A stretch of DNA of 64,000 nt from Aphanomyces cochlioides (Eukaryota; Oomycota; Saprolegniomycetes; Saprolegniales; Verrucalvaceae), in the NCBI GenBank assembly GCA_019828595.1, contig JAHQRK010000034.1, forward strand, positions 485,331-549,330, in the 5' to 3' direction. Numbering within the stretch: position 1 is the first letter of the stretch; each line of letters begins with the position of its first letter. Positions 11,460-22,638 of the stretch are shown piece by piece. A model generated the notes under the pieces. That model saw only the letters and a program-made list of their open reading frames with translations. It did not search any database and was not told the DNA's origin. The position numbers and the translations under genes were made by a program.

Positions 11460-12160
11460 TTTCTATTATAGTTCCAGCAGATGTATCGATTTTTCAAATC
11501 GATTTGCAAATCGATCAGCCAATCAGAGTCGAGTATTTATCTAAGTCACGCAAAACACACCCAAACACACATGGAATTAATTTGGCGAATTTATTGTACT
11601 TTCTATTTAACTTGACTTCAGTATGATCAAATCGATTTGCAAATGAATTCGAGTTTTGGCCAAAAATACAAGTTTAGCTGAAAAAGACAGTATCAATATT
11701 GTGCGTTTGATACTACAAAATTGTGAGGAACGATTTGAGGTTTCGAATCGAACTGGCTTCTCTGATTGGCTAGAATTAAATATTTAAAATTAGTCAGCCA
11801 ACCAGAATCGACTAGCAACCTAACTCACGCAAAATACACACTGACACAAACCACTTCAATATGATGAAATCGATTTGAAAATGAATTCGCTCTTTGGTCA
11901 AAACCACAAATTTGGTTGAAAATGACAATATTGTCTTTTTCGTCCAAATTTACAGTTTTGATCAAAATCGACGAAATTTGTGTGATCAATCTGGCAATAG
12001 TGAATTCAAGTATAATCGGAAGGTACATGTGTGTGTGTGTTGGTGTGTTTTGTGTGTGTTTAAACAAACTCTGGACGCTGATTGGCTGGTTCGATTTGGT
12101 GATTGATTCAAAGTTTGATCGATTTCGGAAATTTTGAGTCAATCAGACAATACAAATATG
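11460..12160. repeat. Dispersed AT-rich repeat family B, copy 1
   Basis: The segment about 11690-11935 is closely similar to 19105-19350 and 34875-35095, all in the same orientation. Shared words include acaaaattgtgaggaacg, gattggctagaatt and gatgaaatcgatttgaaaat. Two partial internal repeats follow (to 12150), with a GT-rich microsatellite near 12027-12060. No coding content. Confidence 0.6.
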
Positions 12161-12460
12161 ACTATAACACATTCACTCCTTCAATAAACGACTAACATTC
12201 TCATCTATGGACACTTTGATCGGGGAGGCTAAGAGCATCTCCACCGGTCACTGAGTTTTGACACTGAAACCGAGTTTTATTCAGTGTCAAAGTCAGGGCG
12301 GAGTTTCGAAACTCCGTGTTTGAGAAGAAAGAGCATTTTTGGTGCACTGGGTTTCAACACTGCTTTCTCTTTAATCCTATATTTAGATAATAAAATTACA
12401 CGGGCACATTTTCATGGAACATGGAAGCATGGAAGGCAACGCTGACCCAACTGGTCGACG

Positions 12461-13681
12461 ATGTTCGACTCATCAGACGAAGACGACCATATCGCTGCGA
12501 CAATTCTCTGCTTGACAAGAACGAGGATCCAAAGATGCAAGGCCCATTTAGCAGGAAGTCCTTGGGGTGGCTCTAGACCCGGTCGGAAAGCGAATTTGCC
12601 TCGACATCACAGTATCATGACGAATATTGTCGGTATTGATGACTACTTTGAGCAAAAGAGAGATGCTGCAGGTAGAAGAGGTACTATACTATTCGCACTA
12701 TGGTGGCTTTAAATTTATTCAATAGGACTATCAACAATACAAAAGTGCACTGCTGCTATGCGAATGCTAGCCTATGGGATAAGTGCAGACGCTGTAGACG
12801 AATATTGTCGTCTGAGTGAAACCACAGCAAATGTCACTTTAAAGAGATTTGCAAAAGCAATTGTGGCTGCGTTTGGTGAAGTATATCTACGGGACCCCAC
12901 TCCAGATGATATTCTAAGACACATGAGGGAGAACGAAGAGCGTGGATTCCCCGGAATGTTCGGCTCAATCGACTGCACCCACTGGGAGTGGAAAAATTGC
13001 CCCGTGGCTTGGCAGGGGCAATACCAAGATCGAAATGGACGCCGTTCAATTATATTGGAAGCTGTAGCTACCAAGAATCTTTGGATTTGGCACGCATTTG
13101 TGGGCATTCCTGGCTCTAATAACGACATCAATGTCCTCGACAGGTCAACGTTGTTGGTAAAAGTTATAAATGGTGCGGCAAATGCAGCTTCGTTCGAGGT
13201 AAAGTGCTTCGTTAACGGCTAGCACATTACCATGCAGTATAGGTTAATGGTTCAAAGTACAACATGTTCTACCTTCTGGCCGATGGTATTATCCTAACTT
13301 TACTCTATTTCAAAAGAGCTTATCAAATCCCACCTCCAACAAGCAAAAATTGTATTGTGAAAGACATGAGGGCTTCGAAAAGATGTAGAGCGTTGCTTCG
13401 GAGTACTCCTTGCTCGCTTGCATATTCTGGCTAACCCAGGACGCTGCTGGAGTCGCGAAATGATGCATTTAATTTGGCAAGCATGCATTTGCCTTCATAA
13501 CATGGTTGTCGAAAACGAAGAACTCGACAACGACTCTTGTAGTGATGAATTCAGTTGTCAAGTGGATTTAGCTCACTTGATAGAACCAGCCTCCTTCCAA
13601 ACTTATATTGAGCTCTCAAATGCAGTTCGTGATGAAAATGGACACAACAAGCTAAGAAGGGATATCACTGAGCACCTGTAG
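12461..13681 (+). pseudogene. Harbinger DDE transposase, decayed
   Basis: Exon 1 12461-12680 (GGSRPGRKANLPRHHS, then DDYFEQKRDAAG), intron 12681-12725 (45 bp), exon 2 12726-13198, intron 13199-13242 (44 bp), exon 3 13243-13681. Exon 2 has GLSTIQKCTAAMRMLAYG, then the catalytic FGSIDCTHWEWKNC and a second Asp in GSNNDINVLD. Exon 3 gives YLLADGI and the family-typical KDVERCFGVL, ILANPGRCWSRE and ACICLHNMVVENEE. Within exon 3 the family sequence changes frame near 13286 and again near 13382. Exon 1 also lacks the FRRRFRM segment expected before DDYFEQ. It is inactive on this evidence. Confidence 0.82.
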
Positions 13682-13741
13682 AATAAGAGAGGTAATCAAT
13701 AAATGTAATTAACTTTATTACAAGTCACGCATCACACATCA

Positions 13742-14582
13742 TTACAGAAGCACTTCACTGCCTTTACTAGCTTTAGCTTGTGTTGCATCAGCATCGCCTT
13801 GCAATTTTGCTTGTCTCTCTTGTGCGCGGGCTTCTAACGTAGCGATAACCTCGGCTTGTTGTAATTCCACAAAGCGTTTGGCTATTGGAGTCAAATTGTC
13901 AGTGCTCATTGTAAACAATTGCATGTTGGCAACGATAGTCTGAGCGTGCGCCTTTCTTTCCATTGCTGCTGCCATGTCTGCCGTTGCTTTGGCAAGCGAT
14001 TCGTCATGATCTGGCAATTTCACAAGTACTTTTTTCGACGTTTGACCGCCTTGACACCTTCGGGTCGCTCCAAGCATGATGTTCCCGATGATAGCGTAAT
14101 ATTTCCTTCATGGAGCTACCATCGCTCTCATCGGAGACGTCATGCTTGGTCTTTTTCACCAATGTGTTGCTTCGGTAGGTTTCCCACTTGGGCTTGCTTG
14201 AAAGGAATCTCCAACATTCCATGAACTTGAAGTGCATATGCTTGCCGGATTTGTCCACATTGCGTTCATAGTACAGCGTCTTGGCACACTCGATAACATC
14301 GTCGATGTTTGTGCCACTGGCTCGCAGATCAGTAGCTTCAGCATAGCAGCCACAAAACTTCCCGACGTGGAGTTTTATTGTTGCAAATTTCGACTCAAGG
14401 GCACGGGCAGTTCTTTCAGGTCGACCTTTGGGGATCGACGCATTGTACGCCGCTGTGATAGCCTCCCAGAACGTTGATGAGGGCTGTCCTGTTCCAGTTA
14501 TCTGATCTTCAGACACTTGTACCCACGCCTTGCACAATAGCTCGTTCTCCGCGTCGGACATCCACACAGACATTTTTCTCAA
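13742..14582 (-). pseudogene. Harbinger-associated trihelix/NAM-associated protein, frameshifted
   Basis: ATG at 14582 begins a Myb/SANT-like (trihelix) segment with FWEAITAAYNAS and ALESKFATIKLHVGKF, typical of the second gene of plant and oomycete PIF/Harbinger elements, whose product assists nuclear import and DNA binding of the transposase. The frame ends at 14004. The family-like motif RPEGVKAVKRRKKY lies in one other frame around 14030-14060, and the C-terminal coiled coil (ESLAKATADMAAAMERK ... AQERQAKLQG) in a third frame down to 13742. At least two frame changes are therefore needed to join the pieces. Confidence 0.72.
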
Positions 14583-14859
14583 CTGACGAAATATTGTTTC
14601 AATGTATGCTATAGTTCAGAGTAGTATATTTTTGAAGCATACAAATTCGAAGATATTCGAAAACTCAGTGTTGTGCTCTGACACTGAGTTTTGGGGTCTA
14701 AACTCAGTGTCGGAGGCTCCAAACTGCGGGGCCTGACTTTTAAACTCCGTGTCCATGTCAGACTCAGTGTACCGGTGGAGCAAGACTCAGTGTCACTCTG
14801 CCCGAAAACTCAGTTTCAGTGTCAAATTCAGTGACGGGTGGAGATGCTCTAATGGCAGC

Positions 14860-15441
14860 ATGAAGGTTTCAGTGTCGAACACGAAGCGTGGTCGTGTGGG
14901 ACGTAAGAAAGCATTCACATTAGAGGTAAAGGGTCAGAGTTCAGTTGCTCAAACGTGTCCTTGGAATATGTCGGATCACCTGCACGTCACCACGGCCCCT
15001 AGTGGAAACGACCCATCATCTCTCATTTTGCGCACTAGACCAAGTCTGACGTCGACACCAGCGTGGTCGGTCATTACCAACCTCCAACTGGCAACGACAT
15101 TAGGTTGTGGTGCCAAAAGATTGCGCTACATTGATGTATGTGGCGGTGCTGTCGCTCTCGGGGCGGCAACGAATCTCACTGTGTTTAATTTATCACTGCA
15201 AATGACCTCAGCATCTCTTCCATCCCGTGGCCGGCCATCAGCATGCGTGTGGACGACGCCTGTTGTCCTGACGCCGTCATTGACGCAGACTGAACACTTG
15301 GCGCGTTGCGTTACGACCACGGGCTCCCTTGCAGCGAGCCAAGAAGGTTGGATCGACGAGTGCATAATGCCTACGAATCATTCAGAAAGTGGACATTCCA
15401 CAGCCATCGACAATGCTGCTATTGAGCTCCGACTCAGCTAA
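14860..15441 (+). CDS. Unrecognised ORF, 193 aa
   Basis: The open frame from ATG 14860 starts just after the Harbinger target duplication and ends at 15441. The composition is Ser/Thr-rich with no transmembrane segment, repeat or motif I recognise. The neighbouring base composition is GC-richer than the flanking repeats. It could be the exposed remainder of a host gene interrupted by the Harbinger insertion, or chance. Confidence that it is real is low. Confidence 0.2.
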   Translation: MKVSVSNTKRGRVGRKKAFTLEVKGQSSVAQTCPWNMSDHLHVTTAPSGNDPSSLILRTRPSLTSTPAWSVITNLQLATTLGCGAKRLRYIDVCGGAVALGAATNLTVFNLSLQMTSASLPSRGRPSACVWTTPVVLTPSLTQTEHLARCVTTTGSLAASQEGWIDECIMPTNHSESGHSTAIDNAAIELRLS

Positions 15442-15943
15442 ACCCTGTACATTTCACCACTGAGCTTGACTTTCTTGACTTGCAGCACTTGTCACGATCA
15501 ACAGCAGTGTTCTCTTCAAGTCCCAAAGCGTCTAACTCAACGCACTGCACTATTTCACGCTGCGAGATTGGAACAACTTCAGCAACCGCTCGACATTGAA
15601 AGCAAGAGGAAACCTGGAGCGGTGGCTTTTTCATCGTCGGCCTTGATTTGAAAGCACTTTGGTCATGGAGAGGCTTTAAAGTGCAATTTGTAGCAGCACA
15701 CCAAACTATTACACACCCACGTGGTCGTGCAATCCCATGCGAATGAATCGCCCTGGACTACCCGCTCGAACGGTCAGAGAATTCAACCAAGTTGGCTCAA
15801 GTTGGAGAGAGAGAGCGATAGAATCAGCTCTAGAACAAGTGTAGCGCACGACAGCGGAAATTCCGGTCGGTCGAGCCCACAACGTCCACGAAGTCAAGGC
15901 GGCAGAACTCTCTACCGCCGCGATTTTAATATCTCCGTTAACT
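15442..15943. other. 3' flank of FYVE/START gene 2
   Basis: Intergenic. The stretch around 15878-15905 (acgtccacgaagtcaagg) is the reverse complement of the sequence just 3' of FYVE/START gene 3 near 48052-48078, so the duplicated unit extends past the stop codon. Nothing else recognised. Confidence 0.5.
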
Positions 15944-17230
15944 TTAAATGCTCATTTTATACGTGGACAATATATCAAGGTCATCGCGCACGGAGGGGGG
16001 GTCCAAGATGATGGGATTCACGAGATGATCTCGATTCGAGTCGATAGAGGCTGACATATCAATGACAAAGATATCGTCGTCGTCAATAGTGCTATCGTCT
16101 TCATTTGTCTCTAGCAGCGCCCACTCATTGGAGGCTTGCGTATGGATAGCCGGCAATGCCGAAGGTTCCAGAGTAGAGATGGACGAGTTTTGTGTCCAAG
16201 ATGAGAAGGCTGATGTGTTGAGTGAGCACGGGAGACAAGCGCGCATTGGAACGTCTTGGCCATCCATTCTGACATTCCACGAGGGACTGCAAGTGCGGCA
16301 GAAGACGTCGCCGCACTTGAAACAATTGGCTTTCTTACGGATGGAGCCGATCTTCTGACGACAGAGCGAGCACGTCGAGGTTGGTTGTAGCGCACAGAGC
16401 TGAGTGGGATCTAGAAATGGCGTTCTGCTCAGGCGATTTTCACGCATGTAGCGGTCGATGCAAGTCATGGAGCGCAGCCACGACTTGAGCGTCGAGTCGA
16501 TTGCCAAGAATTGCGCCATCCCATTGACTTCCATGTCTGCCACGTACGTCATGTCAAGGTACCCAGACCGATCGGATTCCACCACGACATGACCCATGTC
16601 GTTCATTTCACCACGGACACAGTTGAGCTCTTTTCGCATATCAGGCACCGAGGAGAGCTCAACGGAACGATACGATCGGACCCACGCTCTCTTGCCGTCG
16701 ACTTTGAACTCCATGTCCGTCTCAAGGATGACAAAGTCGCGGCGTGGAACCAGTCCTTCCATCGGACTCTTGGCTAAACACCACTTGATGCGAGTCGAAT
16801 CGTTTGGTCGATATGGATTGCGATGGTGAACGGTGTACAGAACCAGCACGTCTACGTAAGGTCCACCAAATCGTCGCAAGCTCTCTCTGGCTTGGTCCGT
16901 CGTGTCGTAGCGGAACAAGTCGATGTACTCGTCGAGCTCGCCCACGACTTGCATCACTCCACAGTACCGAGGCGGGCCTTCTATTTCAGTGCAGCTTTCT
17001 TCCTTGTAGATTTTCAGCTCCGTCTCGTCTCTGTGCAGTTTCCAGTCGCACGCACCGTCTCGGAGCTTGGCTTTATGGATCTACAAGCTGCATTGGCATC
17101 GATTCACAGTTGCAGGACGTACCAAAGTCTCTGCGCTTTGCCTGCCGAGATCAGCGTAGCGTTGAATGGCCTCTCGTGAGAGAGGAGGGCACTGAAAGAA
17201 GTCTGCTGGCAGCGGGACCTTCGCTGGCAT
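15944..17230 (-). CDS. FYVE/START protein 2 (414 aa, two exons)
   Basis: Exon 1 17230-17123 (36 codons), intron 17122-17081 (42 bp), exon 2 17080-15944. The architecture is the same as gene 1: START-like region about residues 20-245, then a four-CxxC finger (CSLC, CFKC, CRTC, CLPC) about residues 273-321. The finger again lacks the RHHCR patch (KKANCFKCG). The C-terminal tail ends SIDSNRDHLVNP...TYKMSI, shared with gene 3 rather than gene 1. The first ~395 bp of the locus (about 16861-17256) are almost identical to 4261-4656 of gene 1, including the intron, while the 3' half is closer to gene 3. This mosaic pattern points to gene conversion or unequal exchange. Intact. Confidence 0.85.
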
Positions 17231-17256
17231 CGTTTCTCTCAGCAAAATATGATTGT

Positions 17257-17693
17257 GTTGGCACGTGTCACCCACGCAAAAAGTCAACCGAAATCCAACA
17301 TGCCATGGGTGCAAGATATGGTGCAACACGCCTAAAGACTACCAAAATTTGGGGTCACTTCGACCAAGCATAGATATGGACGTGTTGTTGTGGTGGAAAA
17401 CGCACAGGATGGAGTACCCAAGGCTTTATCAACTTGCCATGAACTATTTGGCTGTGCCTGCGACGTCTGTGCCGAGTGAGAGAGCAAATTCAAGTGCAAA
17501 AAGTGTCTTTGATGGTCGTCCAAGACTCAGCGACATGTTCAAAGCAGAAATATGCGTGGATTCATGGTTGCGATTTTTTCAGAGGGCTGGGATGTCCGTC
17601 CCAAGCGATTATCATTCTGCTCTTGACGAATTGAAATCAATGACAAACTTGCAAGAATTGGCCAAGAAGACTCGGTCATTCAGCAGTACTTAG
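17257..17693 (+). pseudogene. hAT transposase C-terminal dimerisation domain fragment
   Basis: In-frame sequence ending at a TAG (17691-17693) contains DVLLWWKTHRMEYPRL, LAVPATSVPSERANSSA, the conserved signature of the hAT C-terminal dimerisation domain (Dimer_Tnp_hAT), and RPRLSDMFKAEICVDSWL. The N-terminal zinc finger and catalytic parts are missing. It lies head-to-head with FYVE/START gene 2, only 27 bp from its ATG, exactly where homology to gene 1's upstream flank stops. That suggests a recombination or insertion breakpoint. Confidence 0.8.
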
Positions 17694-19548
17694 AGCAAGA
17701 AAGTTAACTAAAGTTCAAATGCATAATAGACATGATGACTCCTTTTCTGAGCCGCGGCTCACGTAGTCCAGTTCGGCTTGAGCCGTCTTAATTCAGTCGC
17801 GGTTTGATTCAAAGTTCTTGAGCTGGTTCCGAGCCGAGTCGAGTCGAACTGAGTCGTGGGGATCTCTAGGCACAAGGCCGACCGGAAGTTTGACATCGTG
17901 AGAAAAGAAAAAACCGGTACACGCCCAACCGGAGATTTTTCAGTACACGACCGACCGGAATACGGTAGACTGAAGCACAGCGAATGTGCGTGCTGTGTAC
18001 GGAGAATGCACGCTCAAAGTTGCTGATAATTAATCGTGATAATGAACATTTTATGGCTATATAGCTGTTCGAAATGCATTATTCCTATGTCCAGATTGTA
18101 TAGAAATCTTCAAATCACTTCAATGTCAGTCGCCAAGAGACTTGTCAGTACAGACAAAGCCAAACCTGGCCTGTTTTCACCAGAACAACAGAAAGAATTC
18201 ATATACAATGTGGTGCGCTGATAGAGATGTTGTGCGACTACATCATCTCTCGCAAAAAGCTAATGATCACAAAACAAAGGAGACAAACTCAATAATACAT
18301 CGTCAATGTCGATGTCTGGGCATCGATTATATCCGGACGTCTTCGTGTTACTTTTTCCAATTTTTCTGTGATTAATTCTTCGTTTTTTCTGAAAAAGTGC
18401 CTAAGGCATTGCCAGGCGTTCACGGGCATTGATGCATCATCAATGCCTGGGAAACTGCATCGATGCTTGAGATAATCCGGAAACATCGACAGACCGCAAA
18501 GCTGTTAATTATCCGGAAATTTGACAAATTATCCAATCAGAGGGCTGGATTTATCGTAAAACACTGACAGACATCGACACCGACATTCCCCGACCAGCCT
18601 CTTAGATGTCTCGGTTAAAAACAGCAAAATCGAGTCGTGCAGCATCTAATGCAGTCCATAAATGTTATGATTACGCTGGACGGGCATCAATATCATCAGC
18701 GGGGTGTGATTTTTTGTGTGATTTGGCGCCTGATTATTTTACCACACCCTGGACACAATATCAGTGTGATTTGCATCACGATAAAATCCCAAAATATTCT
18801 ACTGAGTATTATTGATTTGATACAAATTTTGGGTAGCGGCGCAATCGAATCACGCGAAACCGATCCGCGAATCGATCCCATTGGCTGATTTTTCAATGTC
18901 AGGATTTGATTGGTCCAAATGGGTCTTAAATGTTATATTAGCCAATCAAATCGATTGATAAACGACTCAACAAATCACGTCGATATCCGAAATTTTGCTC
19001 GAAAGCACAATAGTAATTTTATCCAATTAAAATCCACTCATTTGATTTATCTAAGACATGATTGGCTCCATCGCCAGAAATACAACTTCCGTGTGATTTT
19101 GTAGATATTGTGCTTTTGATACAAAATTGTGAGGAACGGTTTGAATCGACCGAGGTTTCGAATCGATTCCGAATCGAACGGGCTTCTCTGATTGGATAGA
19201 ATTAAAATTAAAAATTAGTCAGCCAATTAGAATCGATCAGCCACCTAACTCACGCAAAACACACACTGACACACACCACTTCAGTATGATGAAATCGATT
19301 TGAAAATGAATTCGCTTTTTGGTCAAAACCACAAATTTGGTTGAAAATGACTATAACAACTCGAAACATGCAATTGTTCGGATAATTGTTGCTAAAGTTT
19401 ATCCGTAAAACCGAAGTTTTGATAGAAATAAAAATTACCGTTGGGGATGCTCTTTGATTTTTATTGATACCGAAGAACCACACATCCTTTGGGAGATGAC
19501 TGTGTCGTGTAAGATGTTGATGCATTTTTGATTGCACCATGAATCTAC
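17694..19548. repeat. Repeat-rich intergenic region (families A and B)
   Basis: Contains short relics only. About 18650-19105 is matched in reverse complement by about 32825-33085 (family A, with words such as gtgtgatttgcatcacgataaa and gattggctcca). About 19105-19350 is family B, copy 2. Several attatccgga words occur at 18330-18530. No gene recognised. Confidence 0.5.
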
Positions 19549-19550
19549 TA

Positions 19551-20410
19551 CTACTCTGTTCCACAATTATTGTTAATTGTTCCGTAACTTTTGATTCAAG
19601 AATCCGATTGGATAAAAGAAGTCGGATTCTGAAAGCTTTCAACGAATCAAATATAAGGGAATTTTTTGTTCAATTTAATGAGCTGATTCATAAAAGTTTT
19701 GGCTGAAACAAAGTGTCAGTATACAAATCTCAAGATATAATTCCACGACGAGATTGCTTTCATAACTAAGGAAGGCTGTTCGGGCAAAATCCTCAAATGT
19801 GTTGTTGTGCACCTGACCGAGCATCTCTGAGTCATTTAAGCGCCTTATGAAACATCTAAGCTGACTTAAGTCTTACAGATGGAGGCTAGACGTCTCGGCC
19901 GACAAGTGATCGACATGTCGGTGGAGCAACGTTCAACCCTTGCGATGGAGCTAAGATCTTTACATTGAGAGAGAGGATATTCATCATCTCCACCATTGAT
20001 TGAAGAATCATTTCTTGTTCAATGGTGGAGATATATCTATTGTCAATAACCTTCAAGTGTCATGAAAGTTTATCAATGCGAAACGTTCATGGCACCACAG
20101 ATATGAACCACGAGACAACACAAGTGTTATCAACGTCGTGTTTGAGATGAGTTGAAAATCATTCGTGATTCTTCGGATCAAGTGAAAGTTCCCACGAAGG
20201 GGAACAATATTCAACATCATTATTGTTAACTCTGGTAGATAACTTAATCACTGACTTCCATGGTATGACACTCAAGCTTACCGTCAGGACATCTAGTGAC
20301 CCGTCGTAATTTATTATATTTTTAGATTCACTCACTGTCCCCATCATACTTAACTTCATATATTAAAAAACCTGCGAATATTTATTAACCATAATTGTGG
20401 AACAGAGTAG
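19551..20410. mobile_element. Non-autonomous mariner-type element (MITE-like)
   Basis: Perfect 20-bp inverted repeats at 19551-19570 and 20391-20410 (outer end CTACTCTGTTCCACAATTAT), flanked by TA at 19549-19550 and 20411-20412. The terminus differs from the 960-2801 element at one position in the first ten, so it belongs to the same broad family. The 860-bp interior has no transposase-like frame. It must move, if at all, with an enzyme supplied in trans. Confidence 0.85.
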
Positions 20411-20412
20411 TA

Positions 20413-21104
20413 CTATGTAAACGCGAAAGAAAATCTGTGTGTCTGTGCACACTCAAAATGTCCGTGCGCTCTACCACCATCCACTGGACAAAACTACCCT
20501 CCTTTTCCTGTTTTCACCTTTCTACACTCAATATTTGCCTTCTTCAAGTATACTACTCTCCTCAGTACACTTGATAATTGTATGTACTCATCGTAATAAA
20601 ATAATTAAATAAAATGAGAGCTCTCGCGAGAGTCCAGAAAAGTCTGTTGATTGGACAATAAAGTGAATTTCATGAAAACAAGCCCCACACCCACAAACCC
20701 ACAACTGTTGGACTTCCAGGAGCGGTGACACGCATGAACGACATAAATTTTACAACAAATGATGTAATGTCAGCTAAAACTGTATGGTCGTCATGTCAAC
20801 CCTCTCTCTCCACTTGAAAACAGAGCGACAATATCACGAGTGATTCATGACATGACAGAGAGAATCGAAACGAGTCTCTTTGCAACTTGCTCTGACTGCA
20901 AATTGGGACTTTTGCCATCGACTGCACCCATCATGTCAGCTGCCGTCACGTACAGCGACGAGAGGTCAAATTATTTTAAAATTTCACACCAATATATCTT
21001 TTGACAAAATGCAACCAAATCCACCTTAAAAAGCCCTTTTTGTGAAATAAATGCCGGTGACATATTATGATCATATTAGTTGGTGTCAAATTCGTACAAT
21101 TGAC
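20413..21104. other. Intergenic, possible promoter side of a small gene
   Basis: No repeats or ORFs of note. It precedes the short spliced frame at 21105. Nothing else seen. Confidence 0.3.
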
Positions 21105-21263
21105 ATGAGCTCCGTTCGCTCAGCTTCGAATTTGCGTCGTCGAGGTGAGTCGTAGCCCAGAATTAAGTTGTTAATGAATATGTTTTTGTATGTCTGCGTC
21201 GTCGTGTCTTCAGACAGCGCACCTCAGGAGGTTGAAAGGGAATCCTTAGACTTTATCCTGTAA
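21105..21263 (+). CDS. Possible 5' end of a truncated spliced gene
   Basis: ATG at 21105 opens MSSVRSASNLRRR, ending at a clean GTGAGT donor. A 69-bp intron (21145-21213, acceptor CTTCAG) would join it to DSAPQEVERESLDFIL and a TAA at 21261. The TAA overlaps a second GTAAAT donor, so the frame may have continued through a further intron. A 596-bp MITE starts 288 bp later and may have displaced the rest. The Arg/Ser-rich start followed by an acidic stretch is typical of a cytosolic N-terminus. I recognise no family. Tentative. Confidence 0.3.
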
Positions 21264-21550
21264 ATACGATATCACCTGTCTACGCTGGTCGTTTGTGGGT
21301 GGTTTTCGTCTGTGCGTGAAAGCTCTGATATTTTTCGGAGAAAGGAGATGCCTAAGGTTTTCAAGTTTTTTTAGCGGAAACGAACCCTAGGGGAAAACAT
21401 CCCTAATTATCTGGCAGAGTCTTTCGTACTATACGACTTCTTGCGATGATCTTCTGGAAAATATCCCAGCATTTCTCCGGTAGTATGCAAAAGTCTATAC
21501 GTACTGTGGGTCATACATACTGAAGATGACTATGGACCCTCTCCCAGGTA

Positions 21551-22146
21551 CTACTCTGGTCCATAATCTCAGCAACATTTGGGGTATAATTGGTGGATTA
21601 AGGCTGTTTCTACAGTACAATCGATGCTGATTGGTTTATAAAACAGAGCAGAAAAAGAGCTTTGATTGGACACTTTTTGATCTTCAAACGGAGTTCTGGT
21701 TGTGAAATGACAGAAGTGTAAAAATTCCAAAAATTTGACGACCAGTAGATTATGATGTGCGCCATCAAATAGACTAAGCTTAGACTATGAGAGAGAGTAA
21801 TTAAGTAAAGCACACTTTGTACTACATTGTGGTCAAGCTAGAATTGCCGCTCGGAAACACAATACGTTCATCACAGCACAAACGCTGTTAAATGGTAAGG
21901 TTTGAGTTTCTCAAGCTCTATTTAATCATCAGACAGGAACCCTGTCAGATCTACGGGTTGTATACCGTCTATGTGAAGCTAAATAGACCTCTTAACAGCT
22001 CCAACAACCAGCTATTGACGACGATCTTGCTCTCATCAACTACGTTGGCACTAAATAGTGTCCAGTGTCACAAATGAAGTATACAAAAAACAAATGTGTC
22101 AAATACTGTGTAATCCAAATGTTGCTCATATTGCGAACCAGAGTAG
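21551..22146. mobile_element. Non-autonomous mariner-type element inserted beside Helitron relic
   Basis: Inverted repeats of about 32 bp with a few mismatches at 21551-21582 and 22115-22146 (outer end CTACTCTGGT; inner AGCAACATTTGG on both sides). TA flanks at 21549-21550 and 22147-22148. The interior (596 bp total) has no transposase frame. Its right end touches the Helitron coding relic at 22149, consistent with insertion into that Helitron. Confidence 0.83.
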
Positions 22147-22148
22147 TA

Positions 22149-22281
22149 AGTTTGAGAGGGTCGTTGGTCACGCACCAGACAAGTGTACTACGCTGGACGA
22201 TATGTACAACTATCTGGCATGGTGCGAACGAAACGTTCCCATCGTCATGGATCCACTCACTGGGCTTCCCACAACAAGAAC
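22149..22281 (+). pseudogene. Helitron Rep/helicase fragment, left of Copia insertion
   Basis: Short in-frame coding relic with FERVVGHAPDKCTTLDDMYNYL and VPIVMDPLTGLPTTR. It continues in register after the Copia element (27517 onward) with TVTCKECYAYRLTVREGQTN, so both pieces are one Helitron gene interrupted by the LTR retrotransposon. The MITE at 21551-22146 cuts it on the left. Confidence 0.65.
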
Positions 22282-22633
22282 TGTTGATTCGCGTGGTCGT
22301 TCGTTTGTTGGTGGTGCGGAAGCGACCGAGATGCAGAGGTGTTGTTGAGAATGCTGTGAGGCAAGCGACTTCGACCAAGGAAGAGAAATCGGAAAGTGAT
22401 TGATAGCATTTAACGATCTATCTCTAAGCCAACTACTTCTTTGTTGTATCTACATACCAAAACTTCATGCAATGTCCAGGGTTGTCCGATCAGTCCCCGT
22501 CAATGTTTAGTTCCCTTTTCTGTCAATGCACAACGACAACTCTCACGCTTCGAGGGATTCCGATCATTGCCAACGGTTGGTAAAGTTCAAACTCGAGAAT
22601 CTCACACTTTCGAGATGTCCATCGAGTTCAACA
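22282..22633 (-). repeat. Copia 3' LTR
   Basis: 352-bp terminal repeat, TG...CA ends (TGTTGA/TCAACA). No difference seen by eye from the other LTR. Preceded on the element's strand by a purine-rich tract at 22634-22645. Confidence 0.93.
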
Positions 22634-22638
22634 CTCCC

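Larger units (their letters stand above)
12233..14849 (+). mobile_element. PIF/Harbinger transposon with TAA target duplication
   Basis: The left end at 12233 reads GAGCATCTCCACCGGTCACT; the right end at 14849 is its inverted counterpart, and imperfect pairing extends about 40-50 bp inward. TAA flanks both sides (12230-12232, 14850-14852), the 3-bp TWA duplication typical of PIF/Harbinger. Subterminal regions carry many copies of ACACTGAGTTT-like words. The element holds the usual two genes, a DDE transposase on plus and a trihelix-type DNA-binding protein on minus, arranged tail to tail. Confidence 0.9.
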
